This document shows positions 1 to 11,900 of a stretch of 64,000 bases of DNA, in pieces. The notes under the pieces were generated by a model. It was not told the origin of the DNA and ran no database searches. It saw only the letters and a program-made list of their open reading frames with translations. The DNA is from Rachycentron canadum. Lineage: Eukaryota > Chordata > Actinopteri > Carangiformes > Rachycentridae. The stretch spans positions 12,842,710 to 12,906,709 of the forward strand of contig CM076652.1 in NCBI GenBank assembly GCA_038496675.1, in the 5' to 3' direction. The position numbers were made by a program, and so were the translations under genes. How positions within the stretch are numbered: the first letter of the stretch is position 1; each line of letters opens with the position of its first letter.

Positions 1-763
1 CTACAGAGAACAAGCTTCAGTTCCAGTTGGAGGCCTTTAGGTTCCAAGGTGCTGACAGTGGACTGGTCTGTATCTCCAAGACTTAGTTGATTATTTAATA
101 TTTTCTGTTAAACATCCAATAATGGAAAATTACATGTAACAATATCTCAAACTTTGCGTTATTGAAACAGCTCTACATTACCTGCCATTTGAAAGCAACA
201 TATACTGCTCATCCCATTGATAATGAACATAGAGCTTGTTCCTACATAAGTGGGTAAGTCTGTATGCGGATGCATATATTAATAAAAAAAAATGTGATTG
301 GAAAACTAAACCTATATTTTATTAATCTTTCACATCTCCTTTTCTTCCTAGGTGGAAGGAGGCCAGTGGTTCTGATGGAGTTTGTGGCTCCTGTGAGTCT
401 GGCGGGTTTGGCTCTGGCACTTCAACTGGTTCCATTGTTGGTGGATCAACCTCTTTGTCTAATCCTGGAAGAAAGAGCCGTGACGTGACCCACAGTGAAG
501 GTATGTAATATCTATAAAAAAGTTTACTTGATATCATATAAGGAAAATGCAACAGTCAACATTTAAAACCAATTTACTGAGTTGATGTTATGTTACCACT
601 ACAATAATGATAAATTCACTTCTTATTGTCATGCTTTTCTGTATTGTAAGACAGCTGCAATTAGATTATAACACATATCTTCTGTTTTTCCTTCTCAGTT
701 TTTGAATGGGAAGGTGATGTCACCCTGGGTCCCATTCCCATTAATGAGAGAGTGATCGCTTAA
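1..763 (+). CDS. zp3-like: ZP3-type zona pellucida glycoprotein, 3' end (partial)
   Basis: Last four exons of an egg-envelope glycoprotein: 1-65 (cut by the window edge, frame from base 3), 171-253, 352-500 and 699-763 (stop TAA 761-763). All junctions are GT-AG and the phases join. The first exon reads LQFQLEAFRFQGADSGL, continued by LYITCHLKAT. This is the ZP-C half of a ZP domain. The third exon has the ZP3-type segment SGSDGVCGSCESGGFG, a Ser/Gly/Thr-rich stretch, then a furin-like site RKSR before D. The end, GDVTLGPIPINERVIA, resembles the DVT-GP motif after the ZP3 cleavage site. There is no C-terminal membrane segment after the cleavage site, as in many fish egg-envelope proteins. Family knowledge: such proteins are secreted, polymerise through the ZP domain and form the chorion. 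The N-terminal half lies outside the window, so the exact paralogue cannot be named. Confidence 0.85.
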
Positions 764-794
764 CTCACTTTCCTACCATGTCATTAACCATCAA

Positions 795-800
795 AATAAA
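795..800 (+). terminator. Polyadenylation signal of the ZP3-type gene
   Basis: AATAAA lies 31 bases after the stop codon of the ZP3-type gene. A second copy sits near 907. A short 3' UTR is usual for these genes. Confidence 0.6.
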
Positions 801-1480
801 CATTATCATTGGTTCATATCTGTTATTCTCTTCCTTCTTGATAATAGTTCAGTTTAAATAAGGAAAGAAACTCCATGTACTCCATTAAATGCAAAAAAAA
901 AGAGCAAATAAAAGTCTGAGAAAAGAGAAGTCCCTATGATGAAAGTGTCTTCTATAAAATGTTCTGTATTGCCCTTTGTGCAATGATAAATGTTACATAT
1001 AGACCACATCTGCCCAGTTCATAGACCCTGTAAACCCTTACATTTAATGAAAAATAAAAATTCTATTGTGTTGAAAGCTACACCGAGAGGAGCTATTTTT
1101 TCTATTTTTCTCTTGAGCCATACACATTATAATGCAAATAACTAGCATGATTTTCGATTAATAAATACTATAATATTAAGACATGTTATAGAACTTTATT
1201 TTATATAATTGCCTTCTCCATCAGTGCTGTCCTACATATAAACTGAGGCTGTACCTTTTTCAATTCATGAATTCTTGGACAAAATTAAAACGTGAAGTTA
1301 GTTCAAAAGGGTTCTTACTCTACATTTCTCCACTAGTTAAATACCTGGATGAATTTTATTATCTAATGAATGAGCAAGGTCGAACATTCAACTGTTTTGT
1401 TTTGTCTTCCCCCGGTGAGTGAGTTAGCATTTACCGCCCCCCTGTGGCTCAAATGCTAAACTGCAGCTTAGCAAGGTGCA
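801..1480. other. AT-rich intergenic stretch
   Basis: Lies between the ZP3-type gene and the mapk8ip2 promoter region. It is AT-rich with short A-runs. I see no coding signal, RNA gene or recognisable repeat. Confidence 0.5.
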
Positions 1481-1484
1481 CAGC

Positions 1485-1512
1485 TTCAGCACCACGGGAC
1501 GTGAACAGCTCC
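1485..1512 (+). promoter_or_regulatory. Expanded RE1/NRSE-like element upstream of mapk8ip2
   Basis: TTCAGCACCACGG at 1485-1497 matches the left part of the RE1 consensus exactly. ACAGCTCC at 1505-1512 resembles the right half (ACAGCGCC). Seven extra bases separate the two blocks, so the half-site spacing is about 18 instead of 11. This falls in the range known for expanded RE1 sites bound by REST. The JIP family gene MAPK8IP1 is a known REST target through such an element, so a role in neuron-restricted expression of mapk8ip2 is plausible. Binding is inferred. Confidence 0.5.
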
Positions 1513-1516
1513 ACAC

Positions 1517-1528
1517 TGCGCCTGCGCA
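1517..1528. promoter_or_regulatory. NRF1-like palindromic site
   Basis: TGCGCCTGCGCA differs by one base from the NRF1 consensus TGCGCATGCGCA. It sits five bases after the RE1-like element, in the region upstream of mapk8ip2. Confidence 0.4.
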
Positions 1529-2023
1529 GTACAGCATCGTGCCTCTTGGAGTCTGAGGCGTGATTCACTTGTCGATTATTCAGTTTACGATCTGCCACGT
1601 AAATAGAAAAGAAACTTCACCCTAAAGTTTCAGGCTAGTTTCTGTGAAGGACACCGTGTCTTCTGGAGGGAAATGCCTACGGTGGTGATTGTACTTACAT
1701 TAACATTTAACGCTAGCAAACGCTGGTTTTATTAAACACTGCATTTTTATATGTGTATATGTGCATTAGGCTACAGCCATCTCACCTTTGGGAGACTTTC
1801 TTTTTGCATTTTACTCTGTGGCACTTAATTTGTCCATTCCGACCATATTTTTCTTTTATGTCTTCGTTATAGTCCTTTTCACTGGGTCTGCCTCTGCGAT
1901 GTGTGCGGGCCCCCTGACCTGCTCCTTGGTTCATTTATGTATTGGCTTTGTGCTCCTCTACTGTCAACGCTGCTCTTTATTCTCTCTTTGCTTTTTTTGG
2001 TAAATGCTCTGTTATCTTTACAG

Positions 2024-2110
2024 CCCCCCCCCCCCCCAACATGAACTGAATGTGATTAAAACGCATGTCTTTTCCGGGGAAACCCAGGATCCCCCCTGGG
2101 GGGGGGATCT
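2024..2110. repeat. Poly-C tract and G/C-run inverted repeat
   Basis: A 14-base C run at 2024-2037 is followed by GGATCCCCCC at about 2088 and GGGGGGGATC ending near 2110. The last two can pair as a short hairpin. These are low-complexity sequences in the upstream region of mapk8ip2, and their length may be an assembly estimate. Confidence 0.5.
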
Positions 2111-2259
2111 GGTCCTCCCCGGACGCAAGTTTTGAGAGCACGGCGCTGATCCCACTGCCGGTTTAATGTCATTGTAAACACATGAGAAATAATGTTTGTT
2201 ATTGTTGTTGTTTTTTTGTTGTTTTTTTCCCTACGCCATTGTTTTTGCTGCTCGTCGAG

Positions 2260-2807
2260 CCTGCAGGCTTTAGCTCCGCTTGCATCCACTCGGGGCAGCC
2301 TGCTCATACGGTAACGGCACTGACGTTATACCGTCTCTGCTCCACACCCCCCTCCTCCTCTTCCTCCCCCTCCTCCTCCTCCTCTTCCTCAGTCTCTGCC
2401 TGTCTCCGCACTGCTGGCCTCTCATCCGTTGTGTGTCACAGGCAGCAGACATTTGGCGAGCACAAACACGGACTGCGGTCGCACACTGCGCGCTGATGCC
2501 CGGCGCGGACCCGTCGAGGGAGACGCAGGGTTGTATTTCCGCTGCCGCGGTGTTGTGAGCTGCCTCCGAAGAGCCTTTCCTGCCCTGACATCCCCTCCTT
2601 CTCTCCTCGTGTGGATGGTTGGCTGCAGATTTGATGGTGCTGAGCAGGCTCGTCTGATTGAAGGCTTGCGGCCAGGGGGGCATCTGTGGGGCCGCAGAGA
2701 AAGACACCTCTGTCCAAGGCAGCGTCCGTCCTCTGCCCGGCCTCTGTGAATGGACTGCGCTCCCTGCGTGATTCTCTGCAGTCGCTCTGAGTCATTTGTG
2801 GAAGAAG
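2260..2807 (+). promoter_or_regulatory. CpG-rich promoter/5' UTR region of mapk8ip2
   Basis: Base composition shifts from AT-rich to GC- and CpG-rich just before the first coding exon. It contains CT/CCT tracts at 2347-2395 and CpG-dense sequence at 2480-2570. It holds several upstream ATGs, at about 2495, 2616, 2632 and 2750. I cannot place the transcription start, so the promoter/UTR boundary is unknown. Confidence 0.5.
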
Positions 2808-2824
2808 ATGGCGGACAGGGCTGA
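2750..2824 (+). other. Upstream ORF overlapping the mapk8ip2 start codon
   Basis: ATG at 2750 opens a 24-residue reading frame out of frame with mapk8ip2. It ends with TGA at 2822-2824, beyond the main ATG at 2808. Its Kozak context is weak (T at -3), while the main ATG has A at -3 and G at +4. If it lies in the mRNA, ribosomes that use it would bypass the main start. Confidence 0.35.
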
Positions 2825-3182
2825 GATGTTTTCCCTATCCACTTTCCATTCCCTCTCTCCTCCTGGCTGCAGGTAAGAGCTTGCAGGGAGAGCGACAGTA
2901 GGGGGGTGGGGGCGATGGTGGGGTGATGGAGGGGGGGCGATGTGCACGGTTGATGAGTCGTGGACAAGGACACCACAGACGAAAAAAAAAACCCCAACAC
3001 ACACCTATCTGTCAGTTGTGTTTTGATGACTGCAGTAAAGCGAGGCTGGTAGTAACAGATATTTTGAGGAACCTGCCAGGCCTGCTCCTGCCTCCCTGCG
3101 CGCCTATTGCCCAGAAGCTGCAGCTTAGCTGAGCTGCTTGTTTGTGTTTTGGATCTGACGCGCTTCAGGCGATTGCGATTGC

Positions 3183-3223
<41 letters not shown>

Positions 3224-6200
3224 TTGTTTTTTAACGTCATATTCACGTCTGCGAACTGTGAAGGTGGGTAAATGGTAGAATAGATGGAGAATGATTGATC
3301 CCTAGCTGCCGCGTCAGTCACCCGCTTTGCGCATTCTCTGTGAGAGGCCCACGCCCTGTTGAGTCCTACCCAGGCAAGGGCATGCTGCTGAAACAATGAT
3401 TTACGGAAGTCCTACTGATATTGAGGCCGTTTCAAACGCCCCTAATGTGACCTTTGCGATACACAATATGACAAATCTGCTGGTGGTTTCTTCTGGCCCA
3501 AGCACAATTGTGAGTAGGATTGTGCTGGCACTTACCAGAGATGAATAACTTGAGCAGAATCATTGGTAGAGCTTCATTATTCTCTCTAGGATTGTTGCTG
3601 TTTTAGCAAGCAGGAGACGTGGGGTTATTATAGTTAAACGCTTCTTGGATGAAATATAGGTCTGGCAAGATGTGGAATATTGCAATACTTTGGTGTGGTT
3701 TGGCTGAAATTGTGTGGAGGCTGCTGCAACATTCAGATCTGCTTCATCCTGGAGGCACAGTCTAGGAATAGGTTGTCGAAATATGATTTCATTGTATTTG
3801 ATATTGATATTCAATGATCTCATGCCTACAGCTGCTGCTGCCAGGCCACATACAGATGAATGATTGTTATTGTCTTGCTATCGTATATTATTTTACAACT
3901 GTACACACTAACTTTAACTCACCCACACAGAGTGGTAGGAAGGAGAAACATGAGGAATTGGATTGTGGAGGGCCTCAGCACAATGCATAAGATCCAATAA
4001 CATTTCATTGTCCCTGTGTCTGCCTCCACATGTACCCTGTCCTACAGGGTCCAATCACATTAGCAAGCCATCTCCCAGTGGATTTAATATCCACAACATG
4101 CACTCATGCAGGATTTAGTTACATACTGCTGCTTCATCTCATGAGCGGATCATATCAGATCAATAGACCTGATTTTTTTGCATGACTACCAGTGACCTTA
4201 GTTCAGAGCACAGAGCCAAGCTTTGGCCATTACATCAAAATGTTGAATTTACAGTGCTGGCAAACAGCCTGAGAAAGGTTATCTCAAACGTATGAGAGGA
4301 ATAATATGTACAGGTTTGTATTTAAAATCTATCCAGTTATGGAGAATAAAGCCAATGTTACAGACCACAGAGGAAATGTGAATAATCACGCTAAGGTGCA
4401 CCACTCTGCCGTGTGAATGGGGTGGAGACCAATCACTTTTACTCAAGTGTATTTGATACATTTTGTGTATTTTAAAGTATGTGCAAGAAGTTTGTGTTTA
4501 TTTCTAGGTCAGATGTGCATCATCATTCTTAGATAGTGAAATACAATAAATCAGATGGGTGGAATATAAGTTTGTGGTGCATATGGAAATCCAAAAGTGT
4601 ATTTGTAGACTTGTTTTTCATGTCTCATGTCTCTGCGTGTGTGTGACCAGTTTGTGGCTGAAACCACCGGCATTGTGATGGTGTGGTACAGTAATCTCCC
4701 TTACATAACCTTAACACTGTTTCCAATGGGCAACATAATCCGTAAAAAAGCCTATCTTTCTTCCCTGAGCACCAGAAATTTATGACAGACTATAATTTCT
4801 CCTGCACTGAGGGAGCTCTCCCCACTGGAAAAAAAAGCTTACAGAGATAGGCCTACATATTGTACGACTGTACAGCGAAAACACAGTTCCCTAATCATTT
4901 AGGAGCATATATGAATATATTTCTTCCGTCTTAATTAAGTGACATGGTTCCATATAAACAGGGTGAACTTAATGGAAAAAGAAGTTTATGTGCTGTTTTA
5001 CTCAATTTTCCCATCAAGACTTCAACTTACAGAAATATATATTTATATATGAAATTAAGTTCATGGTGTTACAGCAAATATAGCACCCACTGTGCTGAAA
5101 CCTATCAAAAATGTTGATAATGTAGGCTACTAACATCCCATATTTTTTCATTGATTTCATTCTGTGAAAGTATCTGTTTCTGGTGGAAGAGTTTCTGAGG
5201 CAGCAGTCTTAACGTAGCCTGGTGGGAGGTCTTTTTTTGATTGTGAAGTTGTATTCCATATGTAATTCATTCTATTTGAAAACCCCCAGCTTTGGTTCTT
5301 TGAGTGTCAGCCTCCCCTACAATTGGGGAAAGCTAAAATGTCAATAAATCAGTGTCACCCGCACAAAATAAATCAGTAATTAATTAGATAATTGGTGGAT
5401 TATTTAATTAATCTTAAAGCACAAACTGTAAAAAAAAAAAAAAAAAAGTCTTGGTATTTTTTATATTAAGTGGTTGTATTTTTGACTTCTACAACATTTC
5501 CAGTAAGCATTCTTCTGACACCTCCACCCCCAATACCTCTCCCTCTGAATCTCATACATTTAGCAGTCAATGTTCCACTTTTTCCTTCCAACTCTTTGAA
5601 GCTGTAAGAGAAGGCAGAGGGAGGGAGGTGGGTGGTGGTGGGTATGGTTATCATGGGGTAAGAGGCTTAAATCAAATACAGATTCATTTTAGCTTAAGCG
5701 TTCCACTGCTGCCTCCCCCCCTGCTATCATCCTATCGCTCGCATGGTATTTCCTTCCGCTCATTCTGTGTACAAGCACCACTTACTATGTTTTTGCCTGT
5801 CTTCTCAATGGATGTTCCTACAGCTTTGTTTTTCTGTTTAACAATGATAAAAATGACTCATGTTAATGCAGTCCGTGAGATTTGTTTTTCATCAGTATGA
5901 TGCCTCTGAATACTTCCCATCTATCCCCAGCATTCACTTCACATTTCATGACCTCGTTAATCCAAATCCAGCCAAATCTTAAAATCATCATCTATGAGCA
6001 AACTGATGCATCATCTCCGCATTCAGTTAAGAGATGGCGTGATCTTCAGGTTTGGTTCTGACAAAGACAACAGAGACTGCTTCATTAGGTTAAATGCATG
6101 ACTCATATGTGTGTGTGTGTGTGTCTGAGTGTGTTTGTGTGTGGGTGTTAAGACTGCCATTACTGGAGACTGACAGTGGGTGAAAAGCCTGGAAAATTGA

Positions 6201-8915
6201 TCTTGTTAATGAGTCAGTGGCAACCACATCAAATGACCTTGTCTTTTAAAGATGATGTCACAATGGAGCAGGTGCCCATGGCTAAAAGGCACCTCAGTTA
6301 AACATCACTGGTTCCACTGTAGCTGTATCTTTTTTAATATTGTTATTAGTGTCTTCTCATTTCTTCTGAGGTGTGATTGTGGATATCTGCTGTTCAGCTA
6401 TTTATACACTACATATATGCAATTTCATGGGCATGTCCTACTCCTTTGGTTTCAATGGGCTTATTTAATGAATAGCTATATAGTATCTGGACCACAGACT
6501 GAATTGGAAATTCATTCAAAAAAATCTATTTTCATTATGAGTTGTTGTATAGATTATTCTCAACTGGTCTGTAAACCAGGTATTAATCAAGAATCGGGAA
6601 GTAGTAAAGAATGTATAGCTCACAGTTTTTTTCCAGGGCCAATGTTGACATTGTTTGATGTTTTGTTCATTGTTCAACCAAACCACAAAGAGACTGAGTT
6701 TACTGTAATGTAAGAGAGGGAAAAACAGAAACTGACCTGTATTGACAGTTACTAAAACTGTTGATTCATGATGAAAATGGAAACCTTTGCTGTAAATTGA
6801 TTAATTGTTACAGCTCTGAGTAAATGTGGGATGGGGAGATCATTTGAATCTAGAAGCGGCAGAAAGAAAACGAAAAAAAGAACGAGTGAGACTTGAAGAC
6901 ACATAGGGAAGCATAACCCTTCTATGGGTGTGCCATTGCAGCAGCATGAATTGTAATTTTGTGCTGACTTGTTTTCTCATGGTAGGATTCTCATTTTGCT
7001 CAGCGTGTCACATTTCAGAGGAGATGGGGATGAATGTGATGCGGGACTGTTTTTCCTGTATGATCTCATGATGTTTCTCTCCCCATCTCTAAAGCCTAAT
7101 TTTGAAATCCTGATTGTTTAGTACAGTCACAAACAGAGGTGGACTGGATGCCATCAACGTCACAGTGTGGTGTCAGATAAGTAGCAAACAGCACACAATA
7201 TGGTGTGACAGGCCCTGCACGCTCACTTGGATGCTGTCTAAACACCAAGTAGGAACATGGACCTGTAATGTCAACACTGCAGTAGTGACAGCATCTCATT
7301 ATCTGCTATAGATTCTGAAATCAAAATAATACAGAATATTTCCTAAAATGACCGAGAGTGTACTGCAAGGGAAAGTAACAAAGGAGGGGAATAGGTAACC
7401 GATTTGTTTTCAAGATGAAGGAGTATAAGTGCATGCATGAGGTGCACCTCACATTCATCCACTTGTATGTTTGTGTGTAGCTGGGGTCAGTCACTGTTTC
7501 CACGCTTCAAAGAGAGGACAGAGAATGTGTTTAGGATGGGCTTTATTCTGCGTCTGTAGCTTTTCACTAACACACATTTCTTAGGTTCTGCAGTCTGGGG
7601 GAAATGGGGCCATACTCTGTTGTAACATGCATGGCAGAGCTACAGGATGAAGGCAACACTAAGCAGAAGAGGACACAAACAAAATGGAGTCTGGAAACAC
7701 AACCTATTAGGAATCAATAGAGGATACCAGAAATGGGATAAAGAAGAGGAAAAATAGATGGTAGATAACAATAGAGTAAAGAGCATCTTCAGTCAAATTG
7801 CAGAAAAAATGTAGTTATAAATGTTGGTATGTAGTCATACTGATGTTTGGACATATTTGTCTCCGCCCCAATACAGTGGGAGGGAATGAAATTGTGTTTC
7901 TGTTGCTCACAGCACTAAACATTTCACTGAGAACGGGTCTCAGTGATGCTATTATATTCTCTACCCAAGAGATAATCCTGGGTTGATATTGTGGGTCTGT
8001 GGTATGATCTGGAGTGATGAGGATATTATATACAGCTGCACCAACTCTTAAAAGCTCCCACTGTATGCATATGTAAATCATTATGAAATCCATATTGGGG
8101 CATAATTAGTTCAAAAACAAGACCATGACAAACACCATTAGAAGCCTCACCAGACTGCATGTACTCAGCATTTTACAGAGTGGCAGTAGGTCAGCTTTCA
8201 CAATGAATCTATTGCATTGCTTCTTGTCAACATGAAATTTTTATTTGTCTAGTGCACTTGTGCTTTTTGAAATCCACATTCCCACTTGCCTAGTTACGGG
8301 TTTCTCATCGTCCTCTTTCCTTCTCCACCTCAACTCTCTTGATTACCGACCTGTCTCCTCTATCTCTCAGTTTTTTCTAACCTCATCCAAAAACCAAACA
8401 CGGGGCTTTGTTCTGCTTGTGTGGTGGTGAAAAGCTGTCTTGCATACAGCGGTGCTGATGTGGTGTTTTTCCGTTGTGAATCACACAGCCAGTCGCACTT
8501 AGAAACACAGATTCCCTGAAGGCCAGATGGGCGAGGATCTCATTAGTGACCTTGTCTCTCCAGGTTTGGTTTAGAAAGGCCTTCTGTCTATGTGTATTTT
8601 CATGTGAAAAAGTTTTGAGACTCCCACCCACAGACTCAGGCTGAGAGGTTGATGTCATTTTGTGCTTCATGATTTATTGTTTCAGTGTCTGGCACCAGTT
8701 GTCACACTGAAATGACACCAGTGGTAACTCTAATCTAGCATGGTGCACTATAAAACTGTTTTAATGCTGGAAGGAAAAGGAATACTAGAAAGTTGCACAC
8801 AAATTACTCTGCATTTGTCAGATCCTGTGGGTGTTGAGTGCCAAAATTGAGTGCCTTTGAATGTCCCAGGCTTGCATGGCATTTAAAATTGCCATTAGTT
8901 GTAGGGGGTAGTTGG

Positions 8916-8947
<32 letters not shown>

Positions 8948-11900
8948 TAGACAGACAGACAGACAGACACACACACACACACACACACACAGGCCCAAGG
9001 TTAATTATAAAGGGAGAAAACCCCTTTTATGTCCCTCAGCCCAGAACCTTTGCTGTTATGATAATGAGGGCTCATTTAGAAAAATGAAATGTTAAAGCAC
9101 TTGCAGTAAGTATTTTCACCTTTATTTTGTTTGGGAATGATGCAATTTCATGAACACATTTATTCAATATACAGTTCCGACTACAGTAGTTTGTCAAGAT
9201 CTGTGTGCACCATTTGAAAATTGAATTGAAGACCTGTTTAACAATTATTTTTCTCTAAATTTACGGTGAAAATATGCTCATGAAGTTAAGCCCATATTGT
9301 CCAAACAACAGCAGTTGTTTGAGATGTAGCAATGCTTTAGGTTTTTTTGCAGTGTTTGAGTGGACACAAACTAAATCATCTTATCTGATCAGGTTTATGC
9401 TCAGGTTATGTTACAATGATGACACTTAGGCAGCGGTAGCAAAGCCGACACGGTTGTTGGTGCGGTCGTAGACGGAGTAGTACTCTCTGAGGAACACGTC
9501 TCCAAAGATCCACAAGGGCTCGCCATCACGAGAAGGCAAGTAGGTGGGGGTGATGCCCACTGAGCACATATTGTATCCATTCTGTTTTTTTGGGAGGGAG
9601 ATTTCCACATTATTGTATGTACAACATTAGATAAAAGAAATATGGCATGCACGTAAAGGGGTATTTGAACCCACACAGATAACTTACCTGGATGATGTAA
9701 GCAGAAGGAGGCAGAGGGAAGGAAACACCGCTGATAACAAAGGTGAGAGTTGGCAAGTTGTTCACTTGGCTGCAGTCCACGGTGTACTGGGGATCGAGAC
9801 AACAAAGACAGGCTGTTTGAGAGATCTGATGTACAGGTATGTTTTGTGCAGCTTGTAGACAGGTAAAAAAGTGAGGGATAATAATGGTGGCTTATTCTCT
9901 TAGATTGTTTCGCTTTTGCGTGTAAGAGTGTCCGTCCGCCTGTGTGTCCATTTGTCTTACCATTCCATACTGGTTCTCCTGGGCTCCAATGTACTGCAAG
10001 ATGTAACCCAGAATCTGACTTGGGGCTGTCAACATGGAGGTTCCAGTGTCCACGATGGACTGGCAGCCCCGAGAGCACCAGCCGGTCTCCTGGCCATTGA
10101 TCTGGAATCTGTGGGGCACAATATATGCTAAAGGTTTTTTTTCTTGCACTCATAATAAGACATGAATTACAACCAGAAGATCATTTCACATGTCATGTTT
10201 GCAGTATGTTGAAAAGCACAGACCCTTGAACACCAATCTGCCAGTAGGTCTCAGAGGTGACAGGGGTCCAGTAGATCTGTCCCTGGAACAAGCTGCTGTC
10301 CACATCTCCGAAAGAGAGCACACTGCCCTGTTGTTCTCCCCTAAACCAGACAACCAAAAGTTAGCTGCAAGCTCTACATGTTGAGAGACTTTGTTTAGAG
10401 CCAGTTGTATGGGTATACTACAGTAACAGCCTAGGCAGTATGTCCTGTATGTGCTACTGAATGCATTTTACAAAACATTTTACTTAAAAAATTGTAAGAT
10501 GTACCTAGACAGGTAGAAAGCAAAAATGTCAGAATCCAGCAGGTTTTGAGAGATCATGTTGTCCATGACGGGGGTTTCTCCTCCAGCTGAGATTGAGGGA
10601 TAGGACAGGCCGAGGATGCCATCAAACTTGGCCACCACGAAGTTCTGACCAGGCTCGTTTGTACTCAGTCCAACCTCCTGGTTATTAATCACAATCCCAG
10701 CAACCTACAGGTCCGGAACCAGCCCATATGATCAGTAATATGCAAACCGTAGCCTATTCATACACTTTCAAAGTACAGCCTAGTGAAGACAAGAATGACT
10801 AGATAATCGGATAATACAGAAAAACCGCTGCACTGATTTTTGTGCGTTGACACTCTCCAGCATGCTCCTCTGACCAGACTTTAGTCAGGAATGTTTTTAC
10901 TATGAGGCAACACATATTGAGGTGATATTGAAAATGCCTGTTCACTGATAATACACTGTCTCAGTAGCTATGACTCAGTCTACTCTAGGTTGCTAAAAGG
11001 GAGTGAAAAAGGTGACACCTGAAATACTAGTAGTGTTTTGTTAAACTGATGTTGTTTGTTTGGTGGGTTTGACTCACATTGACGGTGTCATATCCAAAGA
11101 CTCCATACAGGCTTCCAGCTCCGTAGGGCAGATAGAAGGACTGACGAGTGCCGCTGAAGGTGGAGGACTGCTGGGGGTTGAACTTTTTGTGTGTGTCTGT
11201 AAATGGCACAGATCAGGATTATCTCTGCAGCCTTTTCCATAAACATGCCCGTATGCCTCACAGAGCCTTTTGACATACTGATAATTCACTTGATATAGAA
11301 ATCATGAGCTGAATTTTAACTAACGCTGATGATAGTCACTGATGCTTCCCTAAGAGCGAAAAAGCTAAGTGGCACGCCTGTAATTACACAAAAAAATCTA
11401 AATCCCATGTGTACGGTATTTAATCTCTTGGAAACAAGCTGACAAACTCTGAAAGCTCTGAATGCTGAGCCTATATCAGCTTTAAGTCCTCTGGAGAAGT
11501 TCTTCACATGCAATATGCTCTGAAGAGAATGACAGATGAAGGATTTTTGTAGTGTAGAGCCTGTTGGTTTATACTCACTGCAGGCCTCAGTGTTACAGTA
11601 GATGGAGTCGACCCAAAGGTTGGAAGAGCCAGTGTCAAACAGCACCTGGAAGGACTGGGGAGGTGTCCCAATGGTGATGGCTCCAAAGTAGGTGGTCTGG
11701 GCAAGTTGAAAAAGACAGGAACAGAATGAAAGAAAATACAACACTCATACTTTCATGAAAATTATATGTACAGTATTTTTAAGTGGCGGATGCTTTACAT
11801 CAGCATAGTTGTTGATGTACATGTTGGCAGAGGTGGCAAACTCAGCGGGCTGGTACTTGAGGGCTGGGTCTTGATAAGGCAGCTCGATCCCTTTCTCTCT

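Noticed and set aside
2633..2648. Second, reverse RE1 half-site (GGTGCTGA)
   Set aside because: Only one half matches. The expected GCTGTCC half is not present at canonical or expanded spacing.
2422..3396. 324-codon open frame on the minus strand
   Set aside because: It runs antisense to the mapk8ip2 5' region and exon 1, reads through the poly-T tract as poly-Lys, and shows no recognisable domain.
5451..6713. Open frames of about 150 codons at 5451-5900 and 6252-6713
   Set aside because: Low-complexity or unlikely composition, no flanking splice logic and no family resemblance. They are expected by chance in AT-rich intron.
8917..8991. Regular repeats that could suggest an array
   Set aside because: Simple AGAC/AC microsatellite without spacers, in a vertebrate genome, so not a CRISPR array.
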